From the NCBI GenBank assembly GCA_963789355.1, contig CAWBKK010000010.1, forward strand, positions 248,001 to 312,000: a stretch of DNA of 64,000 bases. Reading direction: 5' to 3'. The notes under the pieces were generated by a model. That model was not told where the DNA came from and searched no databases. It worked only from the letters and a program-made list of their open reading frames with translations. Source of the DNA: Gaiellasilicea sp963789355. Lineage in GTDB: Bacteria; Actinomycetota; Thermoleophilia; Gaiellales; Gaiellaceae. The translations under genes were made by a program, and so were the position numbers. Below, one piece after another: positions 60,014 through 64,000 of the stretch (position 1 is the stretch's first letter; each line of letters starts with the position of its first letter).

Positions 60014-60370
60014 ATGAGTCTATCCTTGGCCCCCGTGCAGACCTGGGATCTGATGGACGTCGAGGCGCCGGCAGGGACGCGCGACCCGCTCGTCGTGCAT
60101 TCCGGCCACGAAGCGCGAGCGATCCTGATCGTGCTCAACCCAGGGCAGGTAATGGGCGATCACCAGGTGAAGGAGAACGCCTGGATCACAGTGCTCGAGG
60201 GGAACGCACGCGTCTCCGCCGGCAGCGTGACAGTGGAGGCGACGCCGGGGATGCTGCTGCGCTTCGATCCGGACGAGCGGCACTCGCTGGCGAGCGACGA
60301 GGGTGCCCGGATCCTGCTGCTGCTCGCACCGTGGCCCGGCGAGGGCCACTACCGCGGCTCCGCCGCCTAG
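60014..60370 (+). CDS. Cupin-domain protein
   Basis: 118 residues, one cupin barrel: ARAILIVLNPGQVMGDHQVKENAWITVLEGNARVSAG (motif 1, His and Glu metal positions) and LRFDPDERHSL (motif 2 His). The start may be ATG 60014 or GTG 60035. Small single cupins are often metal-dependent enzymes or sensor proteins; function unknown. Confidence 0.85.
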   Translation: MSLSLAPVQTWDLMDVEAPAGTRDPLVVHSGHEARAILIVLNPGQVMGDHQVKENAWITVLEGNARVSAGSVTVEATPGMLLRFDPDERHSLASDEGARILLLLAPWPGEGHYRGSAA

Positions 60371-60440
60371 GACGGCACACATCGGGCGCACTCGGGATCT
60401 TCTCCCCGCGCCCTCCCGCGATGCAATCTGGTGGGCTCCG

Positions 60441-61067
60441 GTGGCACTCGGGGCGGTCGTCGCTCTCGTCGCGTGCTTCCTCCCGGCCTTCCAGATCGCG
60501 ATCGAGGCGTACATCGGCGCGGGCGACGAGCAACGCGGGTTCACCTACGAGCGCGAGCTGACCCTGATCCGGGCCACGCCGTGGTCGCTGCTCGTCCCGG
60601 CCGGGGCGGTGGCCCTGCTCGCGGTCGGGGCGCTCGCCGTCGTCAAGGGAGACCGGCCGTGGCTCGTGGCCGCCTCGTGCGTGATCGCGCTGCTCTCGCT
60701 GCGCGCGTCGCTGGGCGTCGTCCAGGCGCTCGACTGGGGCGACGGCGTCGGCGTGATCGGCTACGAGGAGCCTTCCGGCGGCAGGCTCCTCCAGCCGTCG
60801 ATCGACGAACTCAGGGACGACGCACGGGCGTCCCCCGAGGCCGCCGACCCAGGGTGGGAGCTCCTCGGCGGCGAGCACGGCTTCCGCGCCCGTGGCCTGG
60901 TCGGCTGGCAACTGCTCCAGCCCGTGATCGCCGGGCTGGCGCTCCTCACCACCTACCGCACGTTCCGGCTCTTCCTGCGACCGACTGTCGCCGTGAGCGT
61001 CACCACGGCCGCGACGCTCGTCGTGCTCGTCTGGCTGTTCCTCCGCGCCCTCAGCGGGCTCGAGTGA
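60441..61067 (+). CDS. Multi-pass membrane protein
   Basis: 208 residues with four predicted membrane helices: residues about 1-18, 50-67, 73-90 and 178-200. A soluble loop (DWGDGVGVIGYEEPSGGRLLQPSIDEL) lies between. The GTG at 60441 is the only standard in-frame start after the cupin stop, but the first helix seems to begin a little before it (IWWAPVALG), so the true start could be a rarer codon. Family not recognised. Confidence 0.6.
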   Translation: MALGAVVALVACFLPAFQIAIEAYIGAGDEQRGFTYERELTLIRATPWSLLVPAGAVALLAVGALAVVKGDRPWLVAASCVIALLSLRASLGVVQALDWGDGVGVIGYEEPSGGRLLQPSIDELRDDARASPEAADPGWELLGGEHGFRARGLVGWQLLQPVIAGLALLTTYRTFRLFLRPTVAVSVTTAATLVVLVWLFLRALSGLE

Positions 61068-61070
61068 GGA

Positions 61071-61481
61071 TCAGGACTTCCTGTCGTCTTGGCGCGCGGT
61101 GCGGCGCTGGTAGGAGCGCCACATCATCGAGTCCATGAAATAGCTGAACGGGAGGAAGAAGCCCATCAGCACGAGCGTCTGGAAGATCTGCTGCGCCAGC
61201 GTCAGCTCGCGGCCGAGGAGCATCACGGTGATCAGCATCAGGGGAAAGAAGAGGAGGCCTCGCTTGAAGGTCTTGCGCCAGGACGGGGGCTCGAGCACCC
61301 GGCCGGCGCGGGTCGTGGCGCGCTCCTTCGGCACCCGTTCCGCCTTGCGTGAGGGCGAGGCCGCGACGAGCTCTTCCGCCTCCTCGGGAGGGAGCACGTT
61401 GCCCTCGTCGTCGACGTAGACCTCTTCGTACTCGTGCCGCTGCAGCTTCTGTCGGCGGCGCTGTTGCTTCTTGGTCGCCAT
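61071..61481 (-). CDS. Small membrane protein with basic and acidic N-terminus
   Basis: 136 residues: a basic start (ATKKQQRRRQKLQRHEYEEVYVDDEG), an acidic middle, then two membrane helices (about 73-92 and 96-115), ending in a charged segment (RSYQRRTARQDDRKS). Lies 5 bp downstream of hutI on the same strand, convergent with the membrane protein. Conserved in Thermoleophilia-type genomes is suspected but not verified. Confidence 0.65.
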   Translation of the reverse strand: MATKKQQRRRQKLQRHEYEEVYVDDEGNVLPPEEAEELVAASPSRKAERVPKERATTRAGRVLEPPSWRKTFKRGLLFFPLMLITVMLLGRELTLAQQIFQTLVLMGFFLPFSYFMDSMMWRSYQRRTARQDDRKS

Positions 61482-61486
61482 CGGAG

Positions 61487-62713
61487 TCAGTATGCCGCGC
61501 GTCCGCCGACGACGGCGCCGTCCTTGATCACGGTCGCGACGACGTCGCCGGCGAGGTGGTACGCCACATAGCGCCAGTCCGGTGCGTCGAGGAGGACGAG
61601 GTCGGCGGCGTAGCCGGGTGCGACCCGGCCAGTTCGATCGGCGCGGCCGAGCACGCACGCCGCGTTGACCGTGCAGGCAGCGAGCGCCTCGGCGGGACTC
61701 AGCTTCAGCTGCGTCGCCGCCAGCGTCATCACGATCGGGAGGCTCTCGCAGAACGCGCTCCCGGGGTTGAAGTCGGTCGCGAGTGCGACGGCGGCCCCCG
61801 CGTCGACGAGCGCGCGGCCGGGCGGCATCGGCCGGGTCAGGAAAAGCGCGCTGGCGGGAAGCAGGACGCCTGTGACGCCGCTGCCGGCGAGCGCCGCGAT
61901 CCCGTCCGGCCCCGTCGCTTCGAGGTGGTCGACGGAGCGGGCACCGAGCTCGATTGCGAGCGGGATCGCCCCCGCCTCGGTGAACTGGTCTCCGTGCAGG
62001 CGGAGCGCCAGGCCGTGCTCGCGGCAGGCCCCCAGGTAGCGACGAGCCTGGGCGGCGTCGAACGCTCCTTTCTCGAGGAAGACGTCCGCCGCCTCGGCCA
62101 GCGCGGCCGCGTCCGGGAGGACCTCGGCGAGGAGGAAGTCGAGGTAGGCGTCAGCGTTGTCGAACTCGGGCGGCGTCGAGTGGGCGCCGAGGAACGTCGG
62201 GACGCCTCCGGCGGCCCGGATCGCGCGCAGCGATGCGAGCTCGGTCTCGCGATCGAGCCCGTAGCCGGACTTCCCCTCGAACGTGGTCGTCCCGGCGCGG
62301 AGCATCCAGTCGCGGTGGCGCTCGACCGCGTGCCGCAGGCCGGTCTCCCCCGCTGCTCGCGTCGCGCGAACCGTGGAGAGGATCCCGCCGCCGGCAGCGT
62401 GCAGCTCCTCGTAGCTCGCGCCGGCCGCGCGGAGCGAGAACTCCTCGACGCGATCGCCGCCGAACGCGGGATGCGTGTGACAGTCGACCAGGCCGGGGAT
62501 CGCGCAGAGGCCGCGGCCGTCCAGCTCGGCGACGTCTCCGCCCAGCGGGCCGAGATCGGCCATCCGCCCTACCGCCTCGATCGCGGCCCCGTCGCACAGC
62601 ACGTAGCCCGCCTCGACGACGTCGAGGTCCGCAAGCGCGCTCCCGCGAAGCGGCGCGTCGCGCCCCGCGGGGCTGACGACCTGAAGCAGGTCGCGGATCA
62701 GCAGCTTCGGCAC
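61487..62713 (-). CDS. hutI: Imidazolonepropionase
   Basis: Third step of histidine degradation, imidazolone-5-propionate to formiminoglutamate. 408 residues, amidohydrolase TIM barrel: IPGLVDCHTHPAFGGDRVEEF (metal His), KSGYGLDRETELASL, HGDQFTEAGAIPLAIELGARSVDHLEA, LATDFNPGSAFCESLP. Directly downstream of hutU (2-bp gap). Confidence 0.96.
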   Translation of the reverse strand: MPKLLIRDLLQVVSPAGRDAPLRGSALADLDVVEAGYVLCDGAAIEAVGRMADLGPLGGDVAELDGRGLCAIPGLVDCHTHPAFGGDRVEEFSLRAAGASYEELHAAGGGILSTVRATRAAGETGLRHAVERHRDWMLRAGTTTFEGKSGYGLDRETELASLRAIRAAGGVPTFLGAHSTPPEFDNADAYLDFLLAEVLPDAAALAEAADVFLEKGAFDAAQARRYLGACREHGLALRLHGDQFTEAGAIPLAIELGARSVDHLEATGPDGIAALAGSGVTGVLLPASALFLTRPMPPGRALVDAGAAVALATDFNPGSAFCESLPIVMTLAATQLKLSPAEALAACTVNAACVLGRADRTGRVAPGYAADLVLLDAPDWRYVAYHLAGDVVATVIKDGAVVGGRAAY

Positions 62714-62715
62714 GC

Positions 62716-64000
62716 TCAGAGGCTCGGCAGGTCGAGGCCGTGCTCGCGCGCGGCGCCGATCGCCTCGTCGTAGCCCGCGTCGGCGTGCCGCATCACGCCC
62801 GTGCCCGGATCGGTCGTGAGCACGCGCTCGAGCCGTTCAGCGGCATCGGTGCTGCCGTCGGCCAGCACGACCATGCCTGCATGGATCGAGTTACCGATCC
62901 CGACGCCGCCGCCGTGATGAACGCTGACCCAGGTCGCCCCGGCGGCCGTATTGAGGAGCGCGTTCAGGATCGGCCAGTCCGCGATCGCGTCGGAACCGTC
63001 GAGCATCGCCTCCGTCTCGCGGTAGGGGGACGCCACCGAGCCGGAGTCGAGATGGTCGCGCCCGATCACGACCGGCGCCGCGACCGCGCCCGTCCGCACG
63101 AGCTCGTTGATCGCGAGACCCGCCTTGGCCCGGTCGCCGTAGCCGAGCCAGCAGATCCGTGCCGGCAGGCCCTGGAAGGCGACCCGCTCGGGAGCGAGCT
63201 CGAGCCAGCGCTGGAGCAGCGCGTCATCAGGGAAGAGCCGCCGAAACTCCTCGTCGATCGTCACGATGTCGGCCGGGTCGCCTGAGAGGACGGCCCAGCG
63301 AAACGGGCCGATGCCACGGCAGAAGAGCGGCCGGATATAGGCCGGGACGAAGCCCGGGTATGAGAAGGCCTCCGTTACGCCTGCCTCATGGGCCTCCCCT
63401 CGCAGGTTGTTTCCATAGTCGAAGACATAGCTGCCGGCGCGGACGAACTCGAGCAGGCCCTCGACGTGCGCTGCGATCGACCCGCGGGCGCGCAGGAGGT
63501 ACTCGTCCGGGTCGGAAGCGCGTAACGAAGCCGCCTCCGAGACCGAGAGCCCGGCCGGCACATAACCGGTAAGCGGGTCGTGGGCCGCTGTCTGGTCGGT
63601 GACGAGGTCGAAAGATTCACGCTTCTTTGACAGTTCCGGCACGATCTCGGCGGCGTTGCCGAGCACGGCGACCGACAGCGCGCGCCCTGCCGCCGCCGCC
63701 GCGCGCACCCGCGCGACCCCGTCGTCGAGCGAGTCCGCGACCTCGTCGAGGTAGCGCGTCTCGAGCCGGCGCTCGATCCGCGACGCGTCGACCTCGATGC
63801 AGAGGATGGCCGCGCCCGCCATCGTCGCGGCCAGCGGCTGCGCGCCCCCCATCCCGCCCAGGCCGGCCGTGAGGATCGTCCGGCCGGACAGGTCGGCCGA
63901 GCCGAAATGCTTCTCCCCCGCTGCCGCGAAGGTCTGATACGTCCCCTGCAGGATTCCCTGCGTCCCAATGTAGATCCAGCTCCCGGCGGTCATCTGCCCG
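62716..64000 (-). CDS. hutU: Urocanate hydratase (5' part beyond the window)
   Basis: Second step of histidine degradation. The visible 428 residues are the C-terminal three quarters of a ~550-residue enzyme: TAGSWIYIGTQGILQGTYQTF, LTAGLGGMGGAQPLAATMAGA (NAD loop), VFDYGNNLRGEAHEAG, and GGGVGIGNSIHAGMVVLADG. The frame continues to the last base, so the gene starts outside. The first in-window ATG (63993) is internal. Coupled with hutI; hutH would be expected upstream. Confidence 0.96.
   Translation of the reverse strand, partial: GQMTAGSWIYIGTQGILQGTYQTFAAAGEKHFGSADLSGRTILTAGLGGMGGAQPLAATMAGAAILCIEVDASRIERRLETRYLDEVADSLDDGVARVRAAAAAGRALSVAVLGNAAEIVPELSKKRESFDLVTDQTAAHDPLTGYVPAGLSVSEAASLRASDPDEYLLRARGSIAAHVEGLLEFVRAGSYVFDYGNNLRGEAHEAGVTEAFSYPGFVPAYIRPLFCRGIGPFRWAVLSGDPADIVTIDEEFRRLFPDDALLQRWLELAPERVAFQGLPARICWLGYGDRAKAGLAINELVRTGAVAAPVVIGRDHLDSGSVASPYRETEAMLDGSDAIADWPILNALLNTAAGATWVSVHHGGGVGIGNSIHAGMVVLADGSTDAAERLERVLTTDPGTGVMRHADAGYDEAIGAAREHGLDLPSL

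Noticed and set aside
60303..60440. Extended start of the membrane protein inside the cupin gene
   Set aside because: The GTG at 60303 overlaps the cupin by 68 bp and gives a Cys/Arg-rich leader unlike a membrane protein start.

Overview
The window is about 64 kb of GC-rich, densely packed chromosomal DNA. Gene content and order point to an actinobacterium of the deep-branching Thermoleophilia type (Gaiellales/Solirubrobacterales-like); this placement is an inference from gene order and protein style, not from an rRNA. The tlyA-nadK-recN-steA-mctB-pyrG block is a classic actinobacterial arrangement. The aroE-aroC-aroKB-aroQ-pepP-efp-accB/C-asp23-nusB-xseB-ispA order and the alaS/mnmA/aspS/hisS neighbourhood are shared with Firmicutes. 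No rRNA, tRNA, CRISPR array, IS element or prophage was seen. No intergenic gap exceeds 300 bp.

Layout. 1-5.7 kb: end of a FAD oxidase gene, a GAF protein, a rhomboid protease, pyruvate phosphate dikinase and an S51 peptidase. 5.7-12.1 kb: a seven-gene, fully overlapping operon (SBP56-type methanethiol oxidase, a 53-aa membrane protein, TetR regulator, NTF2-like protein, and three tandem alpha/beta hydrolases, the last fused to a glycosyltransferase), preceded by a consensus -35 box and a 12-bp-arm palindrome. 12.1-18.7 kb: ppsR (the expected regulator of the dikinase), ybaK, glyS, recO, glutaredoxin, a secreted protein, mutM. 18.7-27.4 kb: deoB-methyltransferase-deoA, ald, small exported proteins, a DUF3866 protein, an M20 peptidase, a PAS protein. 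27.4-37.5 kb: pyrG to tlyA, a cyclase-like protein, ispA, xseB. 37.5-48.4 kb: nusB, asp23, accC and an unusual accB, efp, pepP, the shikimate genes, mltG, ruvX. 48.4-60 kb: alaS, a SigB/F-type sigma factor with its anti-sigma factor, mnmA, a probable 6S RNA, a three-gene envelope cluster, aspS, hisS. 60-64 kb: cupin and membrane proteins, hutI and the 3' part of hutU.

Most distinctive points. (i) The accB slot encodes a carboxyltransferase-like TIM barrel that has lost all its metal ligands, fused to a normal biotin carrier domain. (ii) The coupled hydrolase/glycosyltransferase/SBP56 operon includes a hydrolase whose nucleophile is Cys. (iii) A GT2 domain is fused to a MraY-like domain inside the steA-mctB-pyrG block. 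(iv) MnmA carries an N-terminal NifU-like domain without cysteines. (v) A structured RNA with long-range pairing lies between mnmA and aspS. (vi) Three genes have CTG as their only sensible start.

Nine single-base frameshifts, all at short homopolymers and several in essential genes (two in glyS, one in recO), most likely reflect sequence errors rather than gene decay. They cluster between 11.4 and 17 kb.
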